Below, piece by piece: positions 33,901-45,060 of a DNA stretch of 64,000 nt (position 1 is its first letter; every line of letters begins with the position of its first letter). The notes under the pieces were generated by a model. The model saw only the letters and a program-made list of their open reading frames with translations, did not search any database and was not told the DNA's origin. The DNA is from Apiotrichum sp. Y4204 (Eukaryota; Basidiomycota; Tremellomycetes; Trichosporonales; Trichosporonaceae). The stretch is from assembly GCA_025531455.1 (NCBI GenBank), contig JAMYHL010000013.1, positions 248,001 to 312,000 of the forward strand. The letters run 5' to 3'. Made by a program: the position numbers and the translations under genes.

Positions 33901-35232
33901 GCTCCAGCTCACAATGAGCGCGGAACATGAAGCAGCTTTTACACTATACTCTTCTCTGATTGCCGTCAACTATGGAAATGCCGATTGTCAGACCTGTGGG
34001 GGTGGCGCTCGGGCCGATGCGGGGGAAACGTACGCTGGGCAGGGTTGATCATGGGCCACCGTGAGCCTGTCTCACGAGCACGAGGTGTCGTATGCACCCC
34101 GGATTGAGGCCATTGCCTATCCAAACCCCGTTGGATTTATCCAGTGTACGTGGCAGGACTGAGCGCGGACCACTACCAAAGTCAAAGCTGCGGATATGAT
34201 AGGCAGCGCTTGTGGAGTGATCGAATGTCGGCCGGCCTCAACGGCAGGCTTTGTGTGTCGGCGCGTGCAATGCACCCGACAACTTGAGAGACCGCGATCC
34301 GCACCCACGTGTTGCGTAACGGGCACGCGGGGAGGGCCCGATTGTGAGAATGTGGGATTCGATCACGACCCGAGACCGGACACGACGAACCGCGAAGCGG
34401 GGCGGGGCTGGGCGGTGCCGAGAGGTGCCGTGCGGGGTTCCGGCGGGCCGCTCGCGCACTGATCACCATCCATACGCCTCGTGGGTGGAGAATCTATGTC
34501 GGCGTTTTCTGGGATATTCTCGCATTGCACGATCGTGTAGCGTGTAAGTGACGAGAGAGGCTGGCCATTACCATCCCGGTTACAATTCCCAGCGGCCGTT
34601 GCCACGATCGCGCCCATGGCTCCGATCGATCGATAAAAGATAACGATTGTGCTGTGTGGGACACCGGCAACTTGCAACTAGCCGGTTGGATGCATCTGGC
34701 AACTGAATTTTTGGGGGACAGAGACCGTGTTTTCGACGTAGTCGAGGATAGATGGAGTCCCCCAAATGTGGCCCCGGCATATATCGCTTCTTGTCGTTCT
34801 TAACCCCATGGAGAATTCGTACCCCACAGTAAACGAGGGATGTGTTCGGCGTGCGTTCTCATGTTCTCACAGCCTGTTGCGCAGTTTTTCCGTGACGTAG
34901 AATCTTGTCGCCAACGTCGCCTTGAGCAGATCAGCGACATGCTTAGCAATCGGTCCACGTTGCTGAACTCGAGTGTTAGACATATGGTTAGCCTCTCTCA
35001 ACCGTTATCATCCTCCATCGTTATCCTGCTGACACCGCGATCACACATTTTCTAGTTCCTCAGGACATTGACCTCCGGACCAGCAACTCAAGAAGCCGAG
35101 GAGGATCCACACTGGGGCTAGTCAGTCTCCACACGCGCACAGGGTAAATCGCCATTCCAGTCTCCGGCGTGCCAGTCGCTACGTTCGGGGTCACACGGGT
35201 ATCATCTATAGTGACAACAAATACAGCTCCGC
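30973..35232. other. leader of the DUF3295 gene, then a stretch without a supported gene
   Basis: Minus-strand pyrimidine-rich DNA at 31000-31600 fits a 5' leader. From about 31.8 to 35.2 kb no frame has a recognisable domain or a phase-consistent splice chain. An open stretch at 34840-35055 (+) contains QFFRDVESCRQRRLEQISDM, which looks protein-like, but it cannot be joined to other exons. Confidence 0.45.
31790..31808 (-). promoter_or_regulatory. AT-rich TATA-like element upstream of the DUF3295 gene
   Basis: The minus strand reads TTTTTAATAATAAAATAG inside otherwise GC-rich DNA, about 820 nt before the start codon. It is followed by a pyrimidine-rich leader on the minus strand at 31600-31000. 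Confidence 0.3.
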
Positions 35233-35929
35233 TTAGTTCTTCTTGGAGGTTTTGGATCGCACGGGGAGGAACCTGACCTTGTACTTGTTGAGGAAAGGCC
35301 AGGGTGGCACGCAGGTCTGGGTGTTAATAGGCTCAGCGAGGGTGGACATGATAGAAGCATCGAGGACGAAAACAGCTTGTCCCATAGTATGGCCGTGATT
35401 GGTGGTTGGGTCGCGAAAGTACAACCACACATCAGCTCCACGGAGTCCCTCCCACCCATCCACCCCGTCCCTGACTCACCAAGAGAAGGAGCAGGAATCC
35501 GCCTCCAAAGATCTCAATCGCGACAAACACGCTCGACGTGACAAAGGATGCGAGGAACGAGACAGCCTGCGAGAGTAAGGTTAGGGGCGAGGTTTGGGAT
35601 GGTCGCGAGGAAAGCGGTAAGCAGCGAGCCAGGAGGTCAAACATGGTAGATGAGCAGACATCGAGCGGGATAGCAACATGGCGCACGAACTGCGTCAGCT
35701 GGTGCACGAATCTTGCAGTCAAGTCACTCACGACGAGCGCGGCGAGATAGTAGTTGGCGTACGCCTCGGAGAGGGTCTGCGAGTACGGGTCCTGGTGGTC
35801 AGTGGTGTTCGAACGGCGATACCTGAAAGCGTCCAGTCATCCGCGCGCAGCTCGTTGCAGCACCAAGGCAGCTGATGGACTCACGATGCCGCCGTCGAGG
35901 AATTTTCTGATAGGCGCCGGAAGGTCCAT
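35233..35929 (-). CDS. small membrane protein, unrecognised; splice model partly uncertain
   Basis: Four exons are proposed: 35929-35859, 35822-35732, 35566-35480 and 35448-35233, about 154 aa. The protein starts MDLPAPIRKFLDGGIVSPSA, continues DPYSQTLSEAYANYYLAALV, has a membrane segment in exon 3 (AVSFLASFVTSSVFVAIEIF), and ends CVPPWPFLNKYKVRFLPVRS plus a basic TSKKN tail. Two junctions are awkward. A perfect donor ATC|GTGAGT at 35884 would break the frame, while a GC-AG intron of 36 nt (35858-35823) keeps it. The last intron would be only 31 nt without a clear branch point. I do not recognise the family. The strand and frame of exons 2-4 look right. A sequencing error or a decaying gene cannot be excluded. 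Confidence 0.6.
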
Positions 35930-36650
35930 GATAGCGATTCGAGGATGGGAGGTGCGAGGGAGCGATAAGACAAGACAGTTGGCCACACAGACGCGACTAC
36001 CACAACATCGAATTCCAGTACTCCAGCCGATGATGAAACGCAGTGCACTAGCCAGAGGCCACGCTGACACGACTGCTCCGACACGGAGATCCTGAGGAAG
36101 ACCGATGCCGATCACGTGCAAACCCCCGAGGAACGACCAAGATGCCCAAGACCGCCAAGGATATCCTATATTCCGGGCTAAAGGGGAGCGGCGGCGGCCG
36201 AGAGAGGGCGATCGCAATATCATGACGGAATCAGACGCGCGTGGGCAGATGGTGCAGTGTGAGTCGCGAGTCGTGAGTCCCAGTGCCTGGTCCCCGTTCC
36301 CGAGGGGTTTTAGATGCACCCACTTGGCTACGATAACGTAATGCAGCATGATGTCATAGGCTTCGTTTAGACTCCATTCCGTCATAGTCGGGGTTCAATA
36401 ACAACGGGCCCCCGCTCCTGGGAGGATGAGCGCGCGCTGCCCGGGCAAAGGTGCAAAAGGTGGGGAAGCTGAGGGAGGGTGCAGGGCTGGTGTTCGGGGG
36501 AGATCACTCGTGCGGCACTTGCTGCTGGAATTTGTGTTGCAGACCCTTTGCAGCTCCTGTGCTGTTTTCCCCCCTTCCTTGTGCTCTGTAGCCGCAGTGC
36601 CGATGATGATGATGATGATGATGATGGTCTCGAGCAAAAGCAAAAAAAGG
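35930..36650. other. divergent intergenic region
   Basis: About 720 bp lie between the small membrane-protein gene (-) and the Ncp1-like gene (+). It holds a GAT microsatellite near its right end and no supported gene. Confidence 0.55.
36601..36628 (+). repeat. GAT microsatellite, about eight units
   Basis: A perfect GATGAT run precedes the TATA box of the Ncp1-like gene. It is the complement class of the CAT run beside the LINE. Confidence 0.9.
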
Positions 36651-36710
36651 TATCCACATGATCCTCCCACTGCCACTGCCGCCCCGTACCGCACTAACAT
36701 TACGGCCGCT

Positions 36711-36718
36711 TTATAAAA
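36711..36718 (+). promoter_or_regulatory. TATA box of the Ncp1-like gene
   Basis: TTATAAAA stands in GC-rich DNA about 500 nt upstream of the first AUG that any transcript starting there would meet (37219). Confidence 0.6.
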
Positions 36719-37218
36719 GAGCAAGCACCAGCAAGAGTGGGCTCTGTCATTTCTCCATATCCGCACCCTGGCAATCGTTCTTCTTGTCGTTCGATCCTCC
36801 CGTTACTTGTCTCACCTCCGCTTACTGCCATCTCCATCGACCGTCGCATCCATCACACTCCTCGAGTTACCGAGGATCGCCAGCACTCCCCGCTTACTCA
36901 CTTGCACCTGAACGGTGCGCAGCCGCCATATCTTCAGCCGCCGCCAGCGTGCAGAACACGCTCGAGCTCGGGCTCGTAACCCTCCTCACCCGCCCGGTAC
37001 TCAAGACTGTGTTTGCAAGCGAAACCGGTACCCCCTCGGAATCGCAGGACACGCCAGCAGAACCATCGTCCCAGTCGCCTGTTGAGGAGGTTTCACAGAA
37101 CGCCAAGGCTGGTATCGCCCCTCGTACCGCGCCGATCATCCCGGTTCCCATCCCCATCTCCGTACCAGGGACTCAGGGCGCACAATTATCGAACCCGAAC
37201 GCGAGCTCCACTTCCGAC

Positions 37219-39508
37219 ATGAATGCAACTACTCCCACTCAGGCGACGTTTGCGCCACCCCCAGTCATCGCAGACCCCGCTACTCAAGGTGCCAAGCGGG
37301 ACACTTTTGGCGGTAACGACGACGTGAACGGTCTCGCGCAGGCAACCAACAACATGGCCATCGTTGATACCTCGCCCGGCAAAGCTACGTGGGATTGGGA
37401 CGACAACAGGCCTTCTCCGAACGGCGTTGTCAACCCGGCCGCGAACGGTGGCCCCATTGCCAATGGTGGTAGCGCCGTTCCGCGCCGCATGCCGACCGGT
37501 GGCGCAGTGCCGCTGGAATCCCCAGCGCTCTTCATGCCTGGTGGCCCTCAGGTGAATCCATCCGTCCCAGGCGAACGCCCAGGTCTTGCTCAGCGCCCCA
37601 GTCGGTCGTACAGGGGACAGAAGCCGGAGATAGTGACACATTATGAGAAGCCGCTTGATGAGCGTCCTTCATCTGTTCTCCAGCCTAAGTCTTCTGGTGC
37701 CGTTGGGGCTGTTGTTGCCCCAGACATTCGTCCCAAGAGCGCGTCGCGATCTAACTCACGCAAGTCCATTCCCAAGGCGGTACCACCACCCACGTCCCCT
37801 CCTCCGGCCCCTCCTGTCACCGGACAGACGCAGACGCCAACGGCTGCAGCATTCCCCGTCCCTCCAGGAGATGCACCTCCCGTTCCTGCTCAGCAGCAGG
37901 CAGCCGCGGTGACAGCTGCTCCGACCGCGACAGGTGTGCCCGACCCGTACGATTACGAACAGGCCCGCTCCAACTTTTACTCTGTGCCAGATCCCACTCG
38001 CCCCGAGACGGCGCAGGCGTATCGCGAGGAGCGTGAGCCAGTCCCCGAGGTATCTCCCGAGACCAAGCCGATGGATGGCCCGACCTCCCATCCGACGTTG
38101 ATTGCTCCGGTGCCGATCCCCATGAACAACAATGTCCGCCGCACTTCGATGCCGCGGGCCGAACCCACTGGCTACCCGCAGAATGCCGCGCCCGTCGATA
38201 ACATGGCCACCCCCCAAGCCCGGCCCCAGTCGCGCACTAGCTATCCGCAGAATGCCTCGCCCGTTAATGCCATGGCCAGCCCGCAGGCGCGGCCCCAGGC
38301 TCAGAACCTGATGGCTAGTCCGCAAGCCCGGCCCCACCCCCACAACCTGTCGCGTAACAGTTCACACTACAGCGCCAGGAACCAGCCCCTTAGTCCCTCG
38401 GCGTCGATTCGCGGCCAGCGCCTTCCGCCCATCCAAGACGGTGCCGTTCATGTCGGTGATGTCATGACGTTTGACCAGCAACAGCGGCTGCAGGGCGGCT
38501 CCGGTATGCACACTCCCCGGGGACACCAGCTGGTCGATAACGGTCCGATTGACAAGCCTCTCGGCCGCAGCGTGAGCCTGGACCGTCGCCGGTCGTTTGG
38601 TCATCGCCCCCAACCTATCCTCATGGAGGACGAGTTTGGTGCCGGCGGTCGTGATTCGCGAGCCGAAAGCTGGTATGGCCCCGACCACCGCACAAATATG
38701 GTGGGCCGGAGTAACACCACCCGTTCTCGTGCCACTACCGGTCGCAACGGCACACTCTCGCGTGCCAGCAACGGCGGTACCATCGGCCGACGTGCCGGCG
38801 CCTTTGGTATGGGCGCGGGTTTGAGTGTCGGCACCCAACCTGAAGAAATCCTCGGACGAGAGTGAGTAGTGCATGTTTATGACACCTTTTATTCCTGCTA
38901 ACCACACAGGGACATCCACGCCCGCGCCGAGGTCTCGGATCGCCAGCTCGACCGCGACACACTCCGGCGCCTCTCGCAGATGGAGAAGAAGGACGCGCGC
39001 AAGCTCGAGAAGCTGATGAAAGAGGAGGAGCGCGCGCAGGCCAGGAGCCTCGAGCACTCCATCCGCGACTTGAAGCATCTCGCCAAGATGCAGAAGGAGG
39101 CGATCGCGAACGAGCGCAAGTCGCAGTCGCATCTCGCCAAATGGACCGGGCGCGAGCACCGCGCGCGCATGCGTTTCCTCAAGGAAAAGGAGCGGTACGA
39201 GAAGGTCGAAAACATCCTGCGCGGTGCAGAGAACGACTTTGAGGAACGCAGGGACCACGCCGCGGGCCTCACGGCGCAGATCGCGGAGCGGTGAGTGTGC
39301 AAAAAGCGGAGTGTCAGATGGCTAGCCAACGTTGGGCTATTCATACTACCAGCATTGGCACCTCCTGCCGGCATTACGTGTGCTTCACGTAATTCCATAC
39401 TAACATCTCAGCACCCAGGAGATCGACGACCTGCGCGCCCAGAAGGCCGCGGACGATCGCGAGCGTCGCGTAAAGAAGCATGCGATGCGCAACCCGGCGT
39501 ACGCGTAG
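37219..39508 (+). CDS. Ncp1-like DNA-binding/coiled-coil protein, three exons
   Basis: Exons are 37219-38861, 38910-39290 and 39412-39508, giving 706 aa; introns are 48 and 121 nt with GTGAGT donors and CTAAC branch points. Residues 1 to about 550 are disordered and rich in Pro, Ala, Ser and Asn, with repeats around YPQNA-PV-MA-PQARPQ. The C-terminal 160 residues form a charged helix (DRQLDRDTLRRLSQMEKK, then RSLEHSIRDLKHLAKMQK, FLKEKERYEKVE and DDLRAQKAADDRER) typical of fungal proteins annotated as DNA-binding protein Ncp1. The frame stays open upstream to 36658. Just upstream it reads ISSAAASVQNTLE, which resembles the family N-terminus, yet no AUG exists between 36661 and 37218. The start is therefore the least certain part. 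The function is not established beyond the family name. Confidence 0.78.
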
Positions 39509-40163
39509 AGTGTTCTGATGTCGACCTGTATCGTCTCATCTCATGGCGTAAACCACAAGCACAGCCCAAGACCGACCCCATGACTCGCTCCCTAGACTTG
39601 TTCGTTATCTCCCATTTCGGCAGTGAAACAACGGCCGTAACATATATTTCCTCGCTCAGTACAGTATACTGCTTCACTCAGCAATCTTGTTCGTTCTTGT
39701 TTCTCTACTGGGCCTGGACACGAGTGCCAGGCTTTAATTGATTGCCCGACTTCGATATGCAGCGCTTATCCTCTTGTTCTTGATCGGGTCTGGGAAGGCA
39801 TTGGCTAATTTTGCTTTGCATGGCGAGTACTTGTAACAATGTGGTGTGTGTGGCTAGGGAACAAAACAGAACAGATTGGCGCTACTCTGGCAAGGACCCA
39901 AAATATGATTTCTAGTATGGACACGGCGGGCGATGCGGGTTGATAGCGAGGGCGAGTGAGTGTGCAATGTGCGATAAGAGAGGGACCGGAGAGCGAGATA
40001 TAAGAAACCGAAACCCAAAACAACTTGGACAAGAACGCGCGCGATGGTGGTAAACTAGAGTACACGGACTGCCGGCCACGCTGCACGCGGTGATGCGGAG
40101 CTGAAGGCGCGGGCAGATAACACTAGACTGATGTAGTAGTTTTGATTGCGGGTAGCATGGCCG
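39509..40163. other. 3' flanks of two converging genes
   Basis: Between the stops of the Ncp1-like gene (+) and the methyltransferase gene (-). No gene is seen. Confidence 0.6.
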
Positions 40164-42298
40164 TTATGAGCGCTTAACGACCATCCACGCAGCGACGGCG
40201 ACCTTGCCCGAGCACGCGACGTCTGCGGTTGGCGGGGTGTAGGGCGGGCCAGGGGTGGTTGGCGTCCGTGGTGTGTCCGGCACACTCTTGTCGCCAGCAG
40301 GTGGGGCGCCCCATCGCCGCGGGTCGGCAGCAACGAGCGCACGAATGGCACGCTCACCCTCGTCTCCGGGCTGGACGTCCTTGTAGTCGAGCGCGGAGCG
40401 GGCCCATGTCATGGCTGCGTCGGCGAGCGCGTCTGGTGGCGGGCCGCCGGCGGGGAAGAGATCACGGCAGCCGTATGCGGGGGGTGGAGCGTCAATGTCC
40501 CACTGGGCCGAGAAGACCGGGCGCGTGGAAGCGGGCACGATGCCGACGGTGGCGGGAAGATTTAGCTGGAGAGCAAAGATGGGGTTGGCGGCGAGGTAGT
40601 CGTCCATCAGGAGGCGCGAGTAGGCCTTGCGGGTGCGAGGGTGTACGCTGGGTGGGATCTCGTAGGACATTTCCACAATCTGCACGCATGTCAGCTTACG
40701 ACAAAGAGAATGCAGCTGAACATACCTCGAGGACGCCGCCAGGCTTGAGAATGCGCACGGCCTCGTCGAGAAGATCGCCCCAGCGGTGCTCGGGGACGCC
40801 AAGGCCAAGAAACCGCATGTGGACCATGTCAAAGACCCCAGAGTCGTATGGCAGACCGTCAAGGCTGAGAATGTTAGCATATGTTTCCATATCGCGGACT
40901 GCATTATGCACTCACAAGTCGAATTGTTGGAACTCGATGCGATCGGCGACGCTCGACCACTGGCCGATCCCGGGCGCCGTTCCGTTCAAACTTGTTCGGG
41001 CCTGATCCTCGGCGTTGGCGAGGGCGTTGAGATCGGTTTGACAGGGAACGATATCTGCGGCTATGAAACGAGTTTCGGGCCATGCTAGGGCCTGGGAGAT
41101 CGCCCAAAGGCCAGTGCCAGTACCTAGCTGGAAATCTGTCAGTAAAGAGTTACATGTGTGCTGATGCATGGGCCGAGGAGGAGTAGTGACTTACGTCGAG
41201 AACGGCCTTTGGCTGCTCGTCGTCATCACTGTCGACAAACGTGTGCTGGCCTCCGGCAATTTCGTACATGGTCTCGTGCAGACGACCCTCGAGGTCGAGC
41301 ACAGGGCGTTCCCATCCGACGGGGTACACTGAGCGGACCTCTTTGCCAGATTCAGTGCGCCAGGTGCGGCGGGCGCCTGGTGCCCCACGACGGCGCGAGG
41401 GCTCGTGCCAGGTAGAACCGACAGTCGGGGGCGAAGCGACGCCGCCCTTGCCAGGCATGAGAGGACCGAGCACATCGCCATCGACCGCCGCCGGATCCCA
41501 CGCGCAAAACGGTGAGGTTGAGAAGGGGATGACCTCGTCGATATTGGGGGGCACGAAGCGTGGCGAGGACGGTATGATGAAGGAGGGCGAGGTGGGAAGC
41601 AGCTCATGCTTGACCTTTATCCGGCCGAGAGTTTCCGCCAGGTTGTTCGTCGACTTTGATGCGCGCTGGGCTGTCCGCGAGGTGGCGAACAGGTCGGCGA
41701 GATCGGAGGCCTCGGTCGAGGATACTGTCGACATTGCACAGCTAGGCGAGCGACAGAGGGGACGAGAAGATGGACCATTGACAAGGTCTTTTGAAGTCTC
41801 TGAAGAATAGCTGCGGTAGACCGGAGGGGGACGAGAGCGCAGGGGACTTCCGTGTAGGCTGTTAGAACGAGGAACATGAGGCGCAGAAGTACGAAGCTCG
41901 TCATGCGAGCCCTGGGGCTGGAAGTGCTTCTCCTCTTTGTTGTTGTCAGGCTGCCGGTTGGGGTACAGGTGGGCGACGCTGCGGCGCACACTTGCACGCC
42001 AGTTGCCTAGTGACGGCATGCGCCCAAGTTTGGGGTGGCGGTCATTGTCCATGTCTGTCCCCGATGCGCTGCGCAACCGCCCTGCGTAAGCTTGGAAAGT
42101 CTGCTGGAGGCGATTGGGTTCTTCTGGTGGCGAATGCCTGACTTTCTCCTGGAAGGCAAAGTCGTTCAAGCTGCCTTGAATGTGGACAAACTCGTCCGTT
42201 TCCGCATTGCCTTTGCGACCAAGAGAACGCGTTATGTGTATGGTGCCAGCTTCGGCGATCGCGAATGGACTGGTCCACGCGTCGAGCAGAGATGTCAT
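40164..42298 (-). CDS. class I SAM-dependent methyltransferase with long N-terminal extension, four exons
   Basis: Exons are 42298-41195, 41127-40916, 40864-40726 and 40679-40164, giving 656 aa; introns are 67, 51 and 46 nt and all phases agree. I start at MTSLLDAW because the frame upstream to 42496 is pyrimidine-rich leader; that longer start is possible. Residues 1-300 are Ser/Pro/Arg-rich and disordered. The catalytic domain begins near 350. The first splice creates motif I VLDLGTGTGLWA at about 365-376. The acidic strand is RFIAADIVP. The next splice builds FQQFDFLDGLPYDSGVFDM, and then comes EAVRILKPGGVLEIVEMSYE. This order is that of Rossmann-fold methyltransferases of the fungal LaeA-like/UMTA type. 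The substrate cannot be read from the sequence. A nearby secondary-metabolite cluster is not visible. Confidence 0.9.
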
Positions 42299-45060
42299 GG
42301 GTGACGAGAGGCTGTGGGGCCGGGGAGGGGTGATAGTCGGGGGGTTATGGGCTGTGAGAAGCGAAGGAGTGGGTGGAGAGCTGAGTCCAGCTAGGTAAGA
42401 GAAGGGACAGTGAGGCGAGCGAAAGTCGGTGTGAAGTGACAGACGAGGTGATGTTCCAATCAGTCTTTTGGGTCGATAATGTCGTCTGTCGAACAAGTGA
42501 GTAAAGTGTGGTGTAGTGCGTGATGTGTATCAATTGGGAGACGCGGGGACGGCCAGACTTGCAACGTTATAATAGAATCGTGTTCTACAAGACAACACCA
42601 GGCGCAGATGGGAACTGGCGACAAGGGTGCGAGCGAGAGTGCTAAGGGAGAGCGCGAGATGTCGCATTCGGCATGCAGATGCGCAGATGGGATGGAACTG
42701 GTTGCATGAGCCATCCAGGCACACCCACCCATCCACACAGTTTCCAGGAAACGGGTTCAGGATGAGGGTGGCCATAGAGGTAGGGACATACGGTGCAGCC
42801 GCACAAGGTACACGGTCCGCCTGGAATGCAACGCAGTCACGAGTTGCAGTGTGGCACAGTATGCGGAATGAGTGGAGAAACGCCTCCTTGGCTCTCTTGC
42901 CTTGCAATGTGGTCCGTGAGCATCCGAGTGTGCGGGGTGCAGGGGAGGGTACACTAGTCCAAGAGGCGCGCCGGGGGCGCCGGAGACAATGTGGGGAGAG
43001 CAAGAGAGCAGGCGTTTACTGCGAATGGCTGATCGGATCTTGGAAATCCGGCGCTCGGCACGCTCGGACAACCCCTGCTTGCACATCAGGGGAGATGGTT
43101 GTGGGATACAGGGATGTGCAGCGGCGGCGATTTGCCGGCGCGTGGCGCATGCCAATTGTCACGTTATTCTCCTCTCACCTTTGTCTTTGGATGAGAATGG
43201 CCAAGAGTTGCAGAGTGAAGTAAGGGGTTGTAAGTGGGGTAGCGGGGCGCACAACCTCGATGATGGTTGCAGAGCAACAGCGGTGAGTGTGGGTGGTCAG
43301 TGGGATGAGATAGATTAGATGTGGTTGCTTAGCGACAACAAGAACGACGACAACAGGAGTGCTGATCCGGACCCGTAGCCGCAAGCTGCTCGGACTCTGC
43401 CGTCCAGGTCAGTGTTATATGCTCTCAGCAGCCCACAAATCGAAAAGAATCGCCACAGCAGATCCAGTGTTCGAAGACAACGCGCTTAGAAACAGCCCTT
43501 GATCAAGATCAGTGAGTCGCCATCAGCCCACTGGGCAAGCATCAAGGCTCATGGTCCCTCGAACATCATTCCATCGTTTCACACCTCTAAGGGACCAGAC
43601 TAAAAGAGGCGGCCATGTACTGCACTGTAATGAGGTGCAGTGCATGCAGCTCCCCTCACCTGGCACGTCTGAAGTGTTGCAGTATCACATAATCTGGGGC
43701 GCGCCACTCTGTCAATGCTGCGTCAGTTGAGTGAGGGTTAGAAAAGCCATCGCCACTGATATGTTCGTCGCCCGGCGATCCAACGAGCAGAAGCCCAAGG
43801 AACACTGTGGTCTCAAACAATCCAGACTTGTGGGCGTGTCTCGAGTTATCAATCGGACAGGGCGTGAGTTCCAGGATGGTGCCGATAAAACTGGGGTGCA
43901 ACTAGTCGCCACCATCAGGCGTTTCTGGGTCGCTGGCGCCTCCGACCAGAGTGCCTCATTGGTCCGGACGGTTACTTGGCCAGCGTGGCTTGCTGACGCC
44001 ACGCGCCACGCCCCGAGGGAACATGCCGTCGCTGGATAGACAGAACGTGCCAGACTTTGCAGAATCGCCCGCATGCCCCGTGTACCCTCGTGGGCCGTAT
44101 TGCGAGGGGGCAATGGGTGGTATGTGGCCCTCCGATAGGGGGATGAGATGGGCGGCCCGAGCAACGATCGGAGAGGCGCGTGCGCGGTGGAACCGCGGTT
44201 TGTCGCGTGATCTGTCGGCAGTGACCAAAGGAGGGGCGCGCAAACTTTTCAAGGGCTTGATGATTGTGATAGAGAAGTCAACTTGTTGCGCAAGGAGACA
44301 GAGAGAGATTTGAACGATGTGGTTGGTGAGAGGGTTGGGAAAGAGGTGGAAGAGCGCCATCCAAGGTCCGGTGAGCTTGTGCGGTGGGAGCAGAATGTGG
44401 GGTACAGGATGGGAAGAATGCGGGGTAGCGATGGTCGTGTGCATCCCGCGATTTTCCGTTGGCTGTTGGTAGCATCCCTACCACGGCCCGATTCACGGCG
44501 AAGCACGCGAGCATACATCTTGATCTTCATATATTCATATTGCATCTCACATCACATTATCGCGTTTCGAGATAGATTGAGAATTGAGCCCACGCTGGCT
44601 CGACAGGTCCAGGCACACGCACGGCGGATAAAACGACAGTGTAGATCAGATATGGAGCTCAGGCCGCTCTGGCCTCATCCGCCAGAGGCCAAGCCCAAGT
44701 ACGACGGTTCCCACACATGGGCATTTGGGTAATGAACGCCGGGGCCTCCCGGACAATGACATGTCCTTGGAAACCATTGTGATGACTCTGAATCAACACC
44801 AGAGACACGAAATCATGCTCCTAACTACCGCGCCGTTCAAACCGCCTTCCGTCGGGAGGTTGTGGGTCGGAAAGAGGGTGGAAGGTGGAGTTGGCTGTGC
44901 TTCTCCCTCACTCACTCTCCGCTCGAAGAGCACTTGATCGCATAGCGCGAGGCGCTGTGTAGCGAAATCCGGGCTAAGAGACTGCACGATGTGCTGTCGG
45001 AACATACTTGGCATTATGTCGGCGGAAATGTGAACAACGCCACACACTGACAGTAACTAA

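Noticed and set aside
34840..35055. 72-codon frame with a charged helix-like stretch
   Set aside because: It cannot be linked in phase to any other exon, and no homology is recognised.
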